Part shown: positions 11,452 to 21,099 of the stretch, piece after piece | How the letters are laid out: each line of letters begins with the position of its first letter | How positions within the stretch are numbered: position 1 is the first letter of the stretch | NCBI GenBank assembly: GCA_015069285.1 | Contig: SVIX01000001.1 | Coordinates: 1-64,000 of the forward strand | DNA: 64,000 nucleotides | From: Clostridiales bacterium | GTDB lineage: Bacteria; Bacillota; Clostridia; Christensenellales; Borkfalkiaceae | Direction of reading: 5' to 3' | Notes under the pieces: generated by a model | What the model saw: only the letters and a program-made list of their open reading frames with translations | Told to the model about the DNA's origin: nothing | The model's database searches: none | Position numbers and translations under genes: made by a program

Positions 11452-12924
11452 TTAAAAGGCGCGGAAAAAGGCTTTCTCGCCCGATAACAATTCTTCGTCC
11501 AACACCCAAACGCCGTTTTTGCGGATAAGCCCAAATTCACATTCCTGCGCCACTTCAAACAAATCCACGCCGTCGTACCCCACGAACTTATCCGAAGTAT
11601 CCGCCAAAATTTTTTGCGCCTCAGGCGTAAAACGGGAGGTCGTAATAAAAATCCCGCGACAATGCTGTTTTTTATCCTTCGCCTGACGGCAAACGCACGC
11701 GCCGATGAATTGTTGTAACAGCGTTTCGCCTACGACCCAATACTTTTCGTCCCCTTTATCGGGATTCCAATTTTTCGCTTGTATGTAGATGGTTTCTCTA
11801 AATCCAAGCCTGTCCGTCAACTCAATCTCCCCGTCGATTCCGCCGTCGTGCTCACCGCCCGTAATTTTCAACCCTTCCAATCTTCTTCCGTTTCTTCTCG
11901 CGTAGCGTTCTAATAAATACACCGAATAATATTCGAAATACGCTCCGCCAAGCTTACGTAAACGGGTCAAGAACGCCTCTTGCAACCTTTCCTCCGCCGT
12001 CTGTTCGCGAACGGGTTTTTGCGCGCTCACGCGTTCCGTTTTCTTGCTTTGCGGTTTTTTCTGCGTTTTTTGCTCCGCCTTAGCCGAGGGTTTCGTATCC
12101 GCCGTTTTTTCTTCCTCTTGCGCTTTCACCAACGGAACGGGCAACGGCGCAGGCACGGGCGCGGGAAGGGATTTTTGCAATACGGGTTTGACTTCTTTCA
12201 ACAAAAAGCTCATATCCATAAGCGTACCCTTCGGCGAAATTTCTTGCGCCGTTTTTACTTCCGCTTTTTCTTCTTGCTTTTTTTCTTCCTCGATAGGAGC
12301 AACTTCTTTTAAACTCTTCTCCGTTTCTTCGGTTTCGCTTGTAACCGTTTTTTCCGTTACCGTTTTCTCTTTCTTCGCGCGCGATTTCACCGTCTTTTTA
12401 GGCTTATCCTCAGGAATAGGCTCGGGCGCGACTTCAGGCGTTATCGGCGCAACGGGCGCAATCGGCAAAACGGGCGCGGGAGGCAACGGTTGTACCACCT
12501 CTTCCGTTTGTTCTTGCGGTTGCTCTTCCATTTTCTTGGCTTTTGCCGTCTTTTTCGTCTTTTGGGGCTTTTCTTTTACGCCCTCTTCCGCCGTATCCTT
12601 CTTTTTCGTCCCTTTTGCGCGCGTCGCTTTTTTCGGTTTTTCCTCCCTTTCCACGAGCGTCGTTTCCGCTTTTAACGCGTACGTACCCCCGTCGAAAGTC
12701 ACTTCGCCTTCCTTTTTCATCACGTCGAGCACCGACCCGATTCTCCCTCTCACGTCGTTGGGATTTTCGGTGTCCTCACCGCCGAACTTTTCAGCGTAAA
12801 CCTTAGACGCCTCGTCGATAATTTCGTTACTTTTTTTATTGCCCGAACGCAAAATCTCCAAAATCAGTTTTTTTGCGCCGTCTTTCTTTTCGGCGCGCGT
12901 TACCGTCGTTTTCTTTTCCGTCAT
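11452..12924 (-). CDS. Mrr-type restriction endonuclease-like protein with long K/E/P-rich linker
   Basis: C-terminal GGEHDGGIDGEIEL...IYIQAKNW...GIFITTSRFTPEAQKIL resembles the Mrr_cat fold (D-QxK); N-terminal winged-helix-like segment; low-complexity middle. Confidence 0.75.
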   Translation of the reverse strand: MTEKKTTVTRAEKKDGAKKLILEILRSGNKKSNEIIDEASKVYAEKFGGEDTENPNDVRGRIGSVLDVMKKEGEVTFDGGTYALKAETTLVEREEKPKKATRAKGTKKKDTAEEGVKEKPQKTKKTAKAKKMEEQPQEQTEEVVQPLPPAPVLPIAPVAPITPEVAPEPIPEDKPKKTVKSRAKKEKTVTEKTVTSETEETEKSLKEVAPIEEEKKQEEKAEVKTAQEISPKGTLMDMSFLLKEVKPVLQKSLPAPVPAPLPVPLVKAQEEEKTADTKPSAKAEQKTQKKPQSKKTERVSAQKPVREQTAEERLQEAFLTRLRKLGGAYFEYYSVYLLERYARRNGRRLEGLKITGGEHDGGIDGEIELTDRLGFRETIYIQAKNWNPDKGDEKYWVVGETLLQQFIGACVCRQAKDKKQHCRGIFITTSRFTPEAQKILADTSDKFVGYDGVDLFEVAQECEFGLIRKNGVWVLDEELLSGEKAFFRAF

Positions 12925-12963
12925 ATATTTTCCCTTTGCGGTGTATACCGCTTTTATTTTTTA

Positions 12964-13245
12964 GGCTATGTCACAGAGGATGGTTGATTAACAAAAAATC
13001 TTTTTTTGTGTGTTTTTACGAGAAAAATACAAGAAAGACAAGTATTAGGCAAGGGCGCATACGTAACGGTATGTAACCGCGCCTAATACGAAGTATTTCG
13101 TAGGATTTTTGCGTTTTACGAGAAAAATACAAGAAAGACAAGTATTTTGTGAGCGCGCGTACTTGTCTTGTACGAAAGCGAGCAAAATACGAAGTATTTC
13201 GTAGGATTTTTCCGTAAAAAATCAACCAAGTGACGTGACAGAGCC
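12964..13245. repeat. MITE-like palindromic intergenic repeat, copy 2 (two tandem cores)
   Basis: 26-bp imperfect terminal inverted repeats at 12964-12989 and 13220-13245; possible 5-bp flanking duplication TTTTA; two hairpin cores inside. Confidence 0.8.
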
Positions 13246-13250
13246 TTTTA

Positions 13251-13982
13251 TTACTTTCCGTCCTCTTGCATACGGATAAATTCCCCCAAATTTTCAAACT
13301 GCGTTTCCGTTTTTTCAAAAAGGTACGCCCTCAAAAGTCGCAAAGCGCGTTTTTTTCCGCCCGCCGTTTTGTCTTCGTCAAAATCAAGCCCCGCGCATTT
13401 TCGCAAACAATGATAGGTAGATATGCTTGCGCGTTCCCCTTTTTCGCAACGCTCCAAACTTCCAAACCTTCCGTCCGAAAAATCAAACCAAATCCTATCC
13501 CCCATCTCTCCGTCGCATTCTTCTAAATACCCCAAATCCATCGGGTATCCGCTTTCGCGCAAGGCAATCAAAAGAAAGGTAATCACCGCTTCCGCCGAAT
13601 TCGATTCCTCCAAACAAAGCGATTTCAAACACTCGATACAAGCGATAAACAACCCCTCGTTCCGCTCGTTTTCTATCGCCAATACACGGCAAATTTCAGC
13701 GACGGCGCACGCGCCGTAATACCGCAAAACGTCCGTCCGTAAATCAAAAAAGCTCTCGTGTAAATACGCGCCCGTAACCGTATACCTGCCCCCTTTTTCC
13801 GCTAAAACGTATTCCGCAAAACAAAACGGTTGGGCAGAAAAGGCAAGACGCGCTTTGGGCTTTTTCACGCCGCGAATCCCCGCCGTTACGCATCCGAGCG
13901 TCGGGGAAAAGAGCGTAAGAAGTTTATCGTTATCCTTATAATCGATTGTCTGTAACACGATGCCTTCCGTCTTGACTTCCAC
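13251..13982 (-). CDS. recO: DNA repair protein RecO
   Basis: MEVKTEGIVLQTIDYKDNDKLLTLFSPTLG N-terminus; synteny with era. Confidence 0.93.
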   Translation of the reverse strand: MEVKTEGIVLQTIDYKDNDKLLTLFSPTLGCVTAGIRGVKKPKARLAFSAQPFCFAEYVLAEKGGRYTVTGAYLHESFFDLRTDVLRYYGACAVAEICRVLAIENERNEGLFIACIECLKSLCLEESNSAEAVITFLLIALRESGYPMDLGYLEECDGEMGDRIWFDFSDGRFGSLERCEKGERASISTYHCLRKCAGLDFDEDKTAGGKKRALRLLRAYLFEKTETQFENLGEFIRMQEDGK

Positions 13983-14003
13983 TTGCTTTTTTCCTTATGC
14001 AAA

Positions 14004-14117
14004 TTACTTTTTTCTCAACAAATCGTGGTAGAGCATATAATAACTCACGCTCCCCGTTTTTTCAAACAGTTTCCACGCCATTTTCGCCGCCTCGCTAGGC
14101 GGATTTTTATCGCGCAT
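14004..14117 (-). CDS. yqzL: YqzL family small protein
   Basis: 37 aa MRDKNPPSEAAKMAWKLFEKTGSVSYYMLYHDLLRKK; WK.F..TG....Y pattern and position between era and recO; RBS GGAGGGAAGGGT. Confidence 0.7.
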   Translation of the reverse strand: MRDKNPPSEAAKMAWKLFEKTGSVSYYMLYHDLLRKK

Positions 14118-14194
14118 ACCCTTCCCTCCGCAAATAGTTTGCGAAGACGGGAAAAAGATTATGCGCCTTTTCGTTTTTTCTTTCCGTCCGCCCG

Positions 14195-15085
14195 TCAATC
14201 GCGTACTTCTTCGTACCCGAACTCCCGCAACAGCGACGGTCTGTCCCGCCAATCCTCTTTGACTTTCACGTAGGTAGTTAAAAATACCTTTCCGCCGAGG
14301 AATTTTTCCATATCTTGCCGAGCAAAGGAGGAAACTTCCTTTATCGCTTTGCCCTGTTTGCCGATTAAAATGGCTTTATGATTCGCCCGCTCGCAAACGA
14401 TATCCAAATTCACCTCGTACACGCCCCGTTCGTTTTTCGTAAATTCGTTGATGACGATGGCAATACCGTGTGGAATTTCCTTGTCGAATTTAAGGAGCAC
14501 TTTTTCGCGCATAATTTCGGAAATCATAAACTTTTCGCTCTTATCCGAAACGATATCCTCTTCGAATACCTTGTCCCCTTCGGGCATTTGTTGTACGAGA
14601 AAGTCTTTCAACGCGCGTACGTTTTTGCCCTTTCGCGCCGATACGGGGAAGACGTCTAAATCCAACCCCGAATCTGCGAATTTCGCCATATCCAAAGGAA
14701 TGTTTTCCTTGGGCATAATGTCGATTTTCGTATACGCAACCGCCATCGGGATTCCGAGTTCCTTATACTTTTTCATAAGCGTAAAGTCCTCGTCGCTAAT
14801 CCCGTCGTGTCCGTCCACTACGTACAAAATATAATCGACGGACTTCGCGCTCGTTTCCGTCGTGCGCATCATCATATCGGTAAGCGCGTTCCTCGCCTTA
14901 TAAATACCGGGGGTGTCCACGAACACGATTTGATAATCCGCCTCCGTCAAAACGCCTAAAATTCTGTCGCGCGTCGTTTGGGGTTTAGGGGAAACGATAG
15001 ACACTTTTTCCCCTACCATTACGTTAATGAGCGTGCTTTTTCCTGCGTTCGCTCTGCCGATAACGGCTATATATCCGCTTTTCAT
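14195..15085 (-). CDS. era: GTPase Era
   Basis: GRANAGKSTLINVMVGEKVSIVSPKPQTTR, DTPG, KH-domain C-terminus. Confidence 0.98.
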   Translation of the reverse strand: MKSGYIAVIGRANAGKSTLINVMVGEKVSIVSPKPQTTRDRILGVLTEADYQIVFVDTPGIYKARNALTDMMMRTTETSAKSVDYILYVVDGHDGISDEDFTLMKKYKELGIPMAVAYTKIDIMPKENIPLDMAKFADSGLDLDVFPVSARKGKNVRALKDFLVQQMPEGDKVFEEDIVSDKSEKFMISEIMREKVLLKFDKEIPHGIAIVINEFTKNERGVYEVNLDIVCERANHKAILIGKQGKAIKEVSSFARQDMEKFLGGKVFLTTYVKVKEDWRDRPSLLREFGYEEVRD

Positions 15086-15163
15086 TGGTTGCTCCTTTTT
15101 TTCTTAAATTTCGTTTGGTGGCTTGCCTCGACCCCTTCCTTTCTCTCAGGGTAACGGGCGAGA

Positions 15164-15646
15164 TTATTCTCTCGTAATGCCAAGCTTTGTCAACACCTGC
15201 TCTTCTTGCGCGCGCATTTCCTTTTGCTCTTCGTCCGTGATATGGTCGTACCCCAAACAATGCATTACGCCGTGTACGAGCAAATAATGCAATTCCCGCT
15301 CGTACGAATGTCCGTACTCTTCCGCCTGTTCTTTGGCTCTATCCGTACAAATGGCAATCGAACCGACGAGCAAATTTCCCTCCTCGTCAATATCGAAAGG
15401 GTAATTTGCGCCCACGATTGCTTTCCCTTTAATATCGTTTAAGGTTGGATAACTCAACACGTCCGTCACCTTGTCGATACCGCGCGTTTGCGCGTTCAAT
15501 TCACGAATTTCTTCCGCGGAAACGACCGCCATTTCCACCGCAAGGGGAATATCGCTTTTTATAAACTCCCCCAAAACTTTTTCCAGTTCCGCAAGGCGCG
15601 CGTCCGATAAATCGTTCCCGTCGGCGTAAATAAAAAACTTACTCAT
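15164..15646 (-). CDS. ybeY: Endoribonuclease YbeY
   Basis: HxxxHxxGYDH motif (LLVHGVMHCLGYDHITDEE). Confidence 0.96.
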   Translation of the reverse strand: MSKFFIYADGNDLSDARLAELEKVLGEFIKSDIPLAVEMAVVSAEEIRELNAQTRGIDKVTDVLSYPTLNDIKGKAIVGANYPFDIDEEGNLLVGSIAICTDRAKEQAEEYGHSYERELHYLLVHGVMHCLGYDHITDEEQKEMRAQEEQVLTKLGITRE

Positions 15647-17151
15647 TGATTTTCCCCTTTCGTTCCGTTTTCCGTACGACGGTATTTGAGATTGGGATAT
15701 TTAATGCGGTGATGATATACCCCCGTAAGCGCGTTGACGAGCGCAAGTCGTATTTTCGTCAAATCCGCCATCGTAATATCACATTCGGAAAACTGTTCCA
15801 AATCCATTCGCTCTTCGATAACGGCGCGAATCACCTTTTCCGCCTCTTCGGGCGTTCTCGCGTTCACCGCGCGCACCGCCGCCTCCGACGCGTCGCAAAT
15901 CATAATAATCGCAGCCAATTTGCTTTGCGGTTTCGGTCCCATATACGAGAAATCTTCAATATTCAACTCCCCGTCCGTCATCTTCAACGCCTTTGCGTAG
16001 AAATACCGAATAGGCAAAGTTCCGTGATGCTCCACCGCAATATCCGCAAGGAAGGTGGGCAAATGGTGGTTGCGTATAAGCGTATATCCGTCTTTGGCGT
16101 GCGAACGGATAATATCGGCGGAAAGTTCAGGCGTCAGCTCGTCGTGTAAATTATACTCGCCCTGATTTTCGGTGAAATGCTCGGGATAATGCAATTTCCC
16201 AACGTCGTGATACAACGCCGCCGCGCGCGCGAAATCAACGTTTTCGCCAATCGCCGCCGCGCTCGCCTCGGCAAGTTGCGCAACCATCATCGAATGGTTA
16301 TACGTTCCCGGCGCTTCCGCTTTGAGTTTTTGTAATATTTTCGCGTCCGAACTGATAAGTTCGCGCAATCTAAACACCGTCAAACGGTTGAAAATGCTCT
16401 CGAATATCGGTAATAAAGTCAGGAAAATAACGGTAGACATCACGCCCCCGAAAAGCCCGAAACCCATTTGCGTTAAAATCCCGTTCGTAGGCTCTACTAC
16501 GATTTGCGAACCTGCGTTGACAAGCCCCGTCACCTCCAAAAGGAAGATAACGACGTCCATAGGAATAACGATAAGAATACCTATTCCCACGACGGAAAAC
16601 CGCGTTCTTGCGCGACTTCCCAAAAACAACGCCATCATACCCGCCGTAAAGGCGATAATCAAAGAGGAATAACACTCTTTATTGCTTACCTCGGGTACGG
16701 CGAAGGTATCGATAACGAACACTAACAACGAGGCGATAACGTTCATAAAAATCGCCTCCCTTCTACCGATAAGCACGACGATAAGGAGCGCCACGAGCGC
16801 TACCGGTCTTGCGTAGATGGCAAGATTGTAACCTATTAAACAGGACAAAACCAAATGCACGTCCAATACCGTAAACAGCAACGCTATCATTTTACCGCTT
16901 ACGAGCAACTCTTTATTTTCGAAAAGAAAATAAAAATAGGTAACGACAAAGAGCAATAGCGTACAAAATCCCGCGTATAAATAGTTCGCGCCCTCTTTTG
17001 CGAAATATTCCCCTAAATAAGAAAACTTATCGCCTATCAACAACGCTAACGCCAACAGGGCGTAAATGATAAAATGCAACAAAAACCAAAGCGAACTTTT
17101 TAGCGTATCCGCTTTCGTCCATTCTCTTCCTACCGTTTCTTTTTCCGTCAT
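15643..17151 (-). CDS. pgpH: 7TM-HD cyclic-di-AMP phosphodiesterase-like protein (PgpH/YqfF family)
   Basis: Multiple TM segments plus HD domain (NHSMMVAQLAEAS...ALYHDVGKL); synteny phoH-pgpH-ybeY. Confidence 0.9.
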   Translation of the reverse strand: MTEKETVGREWTKADTLKSSLWFLLHFIIYALLALALLIGDKFSYLGEYFAKEGANYLYAGFCTLLLFVVTYFYFLFENKELLVSGKMIALLFTVLDVHLVLSCLIGYNLAIYARPVALVALLIVVLIGRREAIFMNVIASLLVFVIDTFAVPEVSNKECYSSLIIAFTAGMMALFLGSRARTRFSVVGIGILIVIPMDVVIFLLEVTGLVNAGSQIVVEPTNGILTQMGFGLFGGVMSTVIFLTLLPIFESIFNRLTVFRLRELISSDAKILQKLKAEAPGTYNHSMMVAQLAEASAAAIGENVDFARAAALYHDVGKLHYPEHFTENQGEYNLHDELTPELSADIIRSHAKDGYTLIRNHHLPTFLADIAVEHHGTLPIRYFYAKALKMTDGELNIEDFSYMGPKPQSKLAAIIMICDASEAAVRAVNARTPEEAEKVIRAVIEERMDLEQFSECDITMADLTKIRLALVNALTGVYHHRIKYPNLKYRRTENGTKGENQ

Positions 17152-17157
17152 CTTACG

Positions 17158-18174
17158 TTATTCTCCTTGTTCTCCGCCGTCTGCGGATTTTTTGGATTTT
17201 TCCTCCTTGTTCGCGTCGCCTGCCTGTTCGTACGCGCGAATAATACGCATTACGAGCGGATGTCTTACCACGTCTTTGGCGGTCAAACGACAAACGCCTA
17301 TTCCTTCCACGCCCTCTAAAATTTTGGTAGCGTGCACAAGCCCGCTCGGCTTTCCGTCTAAATCAATTTGCGTGACGTCCCCCGTCACCACCACTTTGCT
17401 ACCCTCGCCCATACGAGTTAAAAACATTTTCATTTGTTCCTTCGTGGTGTTTTGCGCCTCGTCCAAAATGATAAACGCATTCGAAAGCGTCCTACCGCGC
17501 ATATACGCCAAAGGCGCAACCTCGATAGCCCCGCGTTCCATCAATTTCCCGTACGATTCCAAACCCAACAATTCCTGTAAGGCGTCGTATAACGGACGAA
17601 GATAGGGGTCTACTTTCGTTTGCAAATCGCCGGGCAAAAACCCAAGTTTTTCCCCCGCCTCTACGGCAGGACGGGTAAGCACTATTTTTTCTACCTGCTT
17701 GCTTTTAAACGCCGATACCGCCATACACACGGCAAGATAGGTTTTTCCCGTTCCCGCAGGACCTACGCCGAATACTACCGTGTTCTTTTTTATCAAATCC
17801 ACGTACGCTTTTTGTCCAACCGTTTTGCATTTGATTTGCTTTCCGCGGGCGGTAATCGCCACCGTGTCCGAAGACAACGCGTTTAATTCCTCTTCCCGTC
17901 CCTCTTTTGCAAGCTCTATGCAATAAGCGATTCTGCTCTCGTCTATCTCTTCGCTTTCTCCCGCTAATTTCACGAGCGCAGTAAGCGCTTTCGCGCCCAC
18001 TTTTACGGCTTCCGCCTCGCCTTCTAAACGGATTTTCATTCCTTCCACGTAAGAAATTACGCCAAGTTCAGAGGATAAATACTCCAAATTCCCGTCAAAC
18101 GTACCTAAAATACGAGCAAGCCTGTCCACCGATTTCGTATCGATTGTTTCCGTTATTTTACGTTCTTTTGCCAA
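17158..18174 (-). CDS. phoH: PhoH family ATPase (TTG start)
   Basis: GPAGTGKTYLA Walker A, FIILDEAQNTT Walker B; start codon TTG after GGGAGGAAAGG. Confidence 0.96.
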   Translation of the reverse strand: MAKERKITETIDTKSVDRLARILGTFDGNLEYLSSELGVISYVEGMKIRLEGEAEAVKVGAKALTALVKLAGESEEIDESRIAYCIELAKEGREEELNALSSDTVAITARGKQIKCKTVGQKAYVDLIKKNTVVFGVGPAGTGKTYLAVCMAVSAFKSKQVEKIVLTRPAVEAGEKLGFLPGDLQTKVDPYLRPLYDALQELLGLESYGKLMERGAIEVAPLAYMRGRTLSNAFIILDEAQNTTKEQMKMFLTRMGEGSKVVVTGDVTQIDLDGKPSGLVHATKILEGVEGIGVCRLTAKDVVRHPLVMRIIRAYEQAGDANKEEKSKKSADGGEQGE

Positions 18175-18210
18175 CCTTTCCTCCCGCCCGTTTTAAAAAA
18201 CGGGCATTTC

Positions 18211-19122
18211 TTAAAAGTTTATGCTTTCGGTAACGGTATATTCGATACGCACCAAATATCCGTCCCCGTTTTTTTGCACCTGCGCGTCCGTAACGCTATC
18301 GTCCTCTTTAAGCGCAAGCGTTAAATACGCCTCGGCAAACGCGTTTTCCGCCGTCTGCGTAAAGTATTCGCCTTCGTACACGCACGCAATCTGCACGCGC
18401 GCGATAGGCGCGACGCGTATTTGCTCCTCGTCCTTTAAAAACCAACCGCCGACGAGCCTTTCGCCTGCCTCCACTTTATCGCCTTTCGCCTTTAAAGGCG
18501 TACCGCGCAAAGCGGTAATGGCAAGAATTTCACCCGTATAACGGGAAATGAAATCCCCTTCTTGCAGTTTTCGTTCCCCGTACTCGCCTATCCGCATTTC
18601 AACGCGCACGCGCAAGCCGTTTTTTTGCACCGAACAAAACTCAACGCCGTCGAGCGATAACAATTTAGAACAAATTAAATCCTCGTTTCCGCTTTTATAT
18701 CTTGCAAACGGTTTCACGCCGTATTCGCTAAGCGTCATACGCGCCTCGCGCGCGTATATATCCGACCCGACGAAATCAATCCCGAAAATATACTCGTCCA
18801 AAGCGAGCGTACCGATAAAAAACAGGAACGCGCCGAGCAAAAAACCTACGCGCTTTTTTGCAAAATCCAAGCATTTCGTTATCCCCACCGCGCCGAGGTT
18901 TTCCGCCGTATAGGAGGCGTAGCCATTCTTATTATAGCACACGTTGGGATAAATTGCAAAAACTTTTTGCACGTCTTTTCGCGCAACGGTAAAAACCAGC
19001 CTATTTTTTTGGGGTTTTTTTACGTCGAACAAATCGATTTGCGCAAGACGGAGTTTTAAAAGCGCCCGTTCGGGCATAACCCCTTCAATCGCCATTTTTT
19101 GGCGCAAAGCAAATAACCGCAT
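18211..19122 (-). CDS. yqfD: Sporulation protein YqfD
   Basis: Position in yqfC-yqfD-phoH order; single TM then beta-rich domain. Confidence 0.85.
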   Translation of the reverse strand: MRLFALRQKMAIEGVMPERALLKLRLAQIDLFDVKKPQKNRLVFTVARKDVQKVFAIYPNVCYNKNGYASYTAENLGAVGITKCLDFAKKRVGFLLGAFLFFIGTLALDEYIFGIDFVGSDIYAREARMTLSEYGVKPFARYKSGNEDLICSKLLSLDGVEFCSVQKNGLRVRVEMRIGEYGERKLQEGDFISRYTGEILAITALRGTPLKAKGDKVEAGERLVGGWFLKDEEQIRVAPIARVQIACVYEGEYFTQTAENAFAEAYLTLALKEDDSVTDAQVQKNGDGYLVRIEYTVTESINF

Positions 19123-19125
19123 ACG

Positions 19126-19386
19126 CTATCCCTCCCTTTTCGAGAGAAATTTCACCGAAAGAATACGCCCTGAAAGTTGTAAATCCCCGTCGCAGTATTT
19201 CTTTATCGCAAGTTCCGTTCCTTCTACTTCTACCCTTCCCGCGCCGTATAAAAGCACGATTTTTTGGGGAGAAAAATCCTCCACCGCTTTAAGACCTTGA
19301 AAATAACCTCCGCCGTTTATGGCTACGGTATACCGTCCAAGTCCCATTCCGTCCGCGTCTTTGAAAATTTCGTCGTATAATCGCAT
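19126..19386 (-). CDS. yqfC: YabP/YqfC family sporulation protein
   Basis: MRLYDEIFKDADGMGLGRYTVAINGGGYFQGLKAVEDFSPQKIVL; likely ATG at 19386 with GGAGAGG upstream. Confidence 0.85.
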   Translation of the reverse strand: MRLYDEIFKDADGMGLGRYTVAINGGGYFQGLKAVEDFSPQKIVLLYGAGRVEVEGTELAIKKYCDGDLQLSGRILSVKFLSKREG

Positions 19387-19416
19387 TTCCGTCCTCTCCA
19401 CATACCTTCCCTACTT

Positions 19417-19445
19417 ACTATATGTGAAAAAATGAACGGATATAA
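19417..19445 (-). promoter_or_regulatory. Candidate sporulation SigE-type promoter upstream of yqfC
   Basis: Minus strand TTATATC-N14-CATATAGT, similar to SigE -35 (KMATATT) and -10 (CATACANT). Confidence 0.5.
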
Positions 19446-19456
19446 CTTCAAGTCGG

Positions 19457-21082
19457 CTACTTACCGAGAATATGCACGAGTTCGTCTTTCACCTTATCGT
19501 GGTCGGGCGTTTTGCATACGATTGTCAACACGTCCCCACGGCGCAATACGGTATCGCCGTCGGGCAAAATCAACTCGTCGCCCCGTCTAATTTCCGTAAC
19601 TCTCGCGCCGGACGGCCAAAGCACGTCGCGGATTTCCCGTTTTTCAGCAAGCGCGCCGTGCGTCAGCGTAAGCGTATATACTTCCCGAACGGCGTGTTCG
19701 TGTATTCCGCTTTCGTGTTCGTATACCTCCAAAAGTTCCTCGTAAATGCCGTCCGTTCGGAAAATATCCCCGATGATATACCCGATAGACACGGCAAGAA
19801 TTACGGGCAACAACGGCGCGAAACTATCCGTAAACTCACAAATCATCACGATGGAAGTAAGAGGCGCTTTCACGATTGTCGTAAAATACGCCGACATACA
19901 AAGCATAATCATTAAATCCGCGTATTTCCCGTCCATACCCAACGCTATCCACACTTCGTTCAAAATCCCGCCAAGGCACGCACCCGTCGCGATAATCGGG
20001 ATAAAAATACCGCACGGAATTCCCGAACCGACGTTGACGGAGGTAATGAAAAATTTTAATACGAGAATAATACACAACGACAACGCAAGGGAAAGCCCAA
20101 ACACTTTTTCTACGCTCGCTTGCGTCGCGCCCCCGTTCGTACCAAGGGAATGGATAAGTCCGTGACCGCCACCCATAACGCCCGACGCCAACAAAGATAC
20201 TACCCCGCCCAAAAGCACGGCGACGGCTATTCTTAACGCGTGATTGTATTTGGAATTTTTCAAGCGTATCCGTTTAAATTGACGGCGCATAAAAAAGCAG
20301 GTTTTGTAAAACGCCACGCCCAAAAGTCCGCACACGATTCCCGCCAAAGCCACGAATCCGTACGCGCTTATAGGCAATTCGTGTAAAGCGTACGACCCGA
20401 ACGCCACCGTACTTTTCAACCCGAACGCGCTATAAATGACCGTACGGGTAAACATACCGAAAATGACGGAGGAAAAGGCGCAAATGAACACTTCGGGCGT
20501 AAAACGCTTATGCGCTTCTTCGAAAGCGAAAATTATACCCGTCAACGGCGCGTTCCCCGCCACCGCCAAACCCGTACACGCTCCGCCCGTAATTTGGTAA
20601 CGCTTAATCATCTCGTTTCTATGCGAACAGGACGCCACGCCGTCGCCCACGCACGCGCCGATAAGCACGCTCGGACCTTCCGCGCCAATAGATAAACCCA
20701 TAAAAATGCTCAATAAACAGGTGGCGAACATCGCCGTCGTATCACGAAACCAACGGAAACGCACGTAACCGCGCGTAGCGCCCTCCGCCTGCGGGATTCC
20801 GCAACCGCGAATGAGCGAGGAAATTTGCGTCGCAACGCCGATTAAAAACGCGCCGAGAAAAAGCACAAGGAAAAACAAAGGAATAAAAACGGGATTATTC
20901 CGCACGAACGCGTATGCGTTTTGCGAAAGTTCTTCGCCAAGATGCGCCAAGATATTAAAAAAACTAACGATTGCACCTGCGAAAACCCCCGTCACCGAAC
21001 CGACGAGAATGAGTTGTACGGCGTTTCTGCCGTGGATATTAGCGTTTGTTTTTTTTATCTTTTTTTCTATCGTTTTTCTCAT
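19457..21082 (-). CDS. ClC family chloride channel/antiporter with C-terminal TrkA-C-like domain
   Basis: GAEGPSVLIGACVG and GSGIPCGIFIPIIATGA ClC motifs; cytoplasmic C-terminal domain. Confidence 0.93.
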   Translation of the reverse strand: MRKTIEKKIKKTNANIHGRNAVQLILVGSVTGVFAGAIVSFFNILAHLGEELSQNAYAFVRNNPVFIPLFFLVLFLGAFLIGVATQISSLIRGCGIPQAEGATRGYVRFRWFRDTTAMFATCLLSIFMGLSIGAEGPSVLIGACVGDGVASCSHRNEMIKRYQITGGACTGLAVAGNAPLTGIIFAFEEAHKRFTPEVFICAFSSVIFGMFTRTVIYSAFGLKSTVAFGSYALHELPISAYGFVALAGIVCGLLGVAFYKTCFFMRRQFKRIRLKNSKYNHALRIAVAVLLGGVVSLLASGVMGGGHGLIHSLGTNGGATQASVEKVFGLSLALSLCIILVLKFFITSVNVGSGIPCGIFIPIIATGACLGGILNEVWIALGMDGKYADLMIMLCMSAYFTTIVKAPLTSIVMICEFTDSFAPLLPVILAVSIGYIIGDIFRTDGIYEELLEVYEHESGIHEHAVREVYTLTLTHGALAEKREIRDVLWPSGARVTEIRRGDELILPDGDTVLRRGDVLTIVCKTPDHDKVKDELVHILGK

Positions 21083-21099
21083 ATTTTTTTTCCTGATTT

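Noticed and set aside
12044-12799. 251-aa + ORF antisense to the Mrr-like gene
   Set aside because: Mirror of the low-complexity K/E/P linker.
14118-14252. N-terminal extension of the yqzL ORF (to 82 aa)
   Set aside because: Overlaps the era 3' end; the internal ATG at 14117 has a good RBS and gives a YqzL-sized protein.
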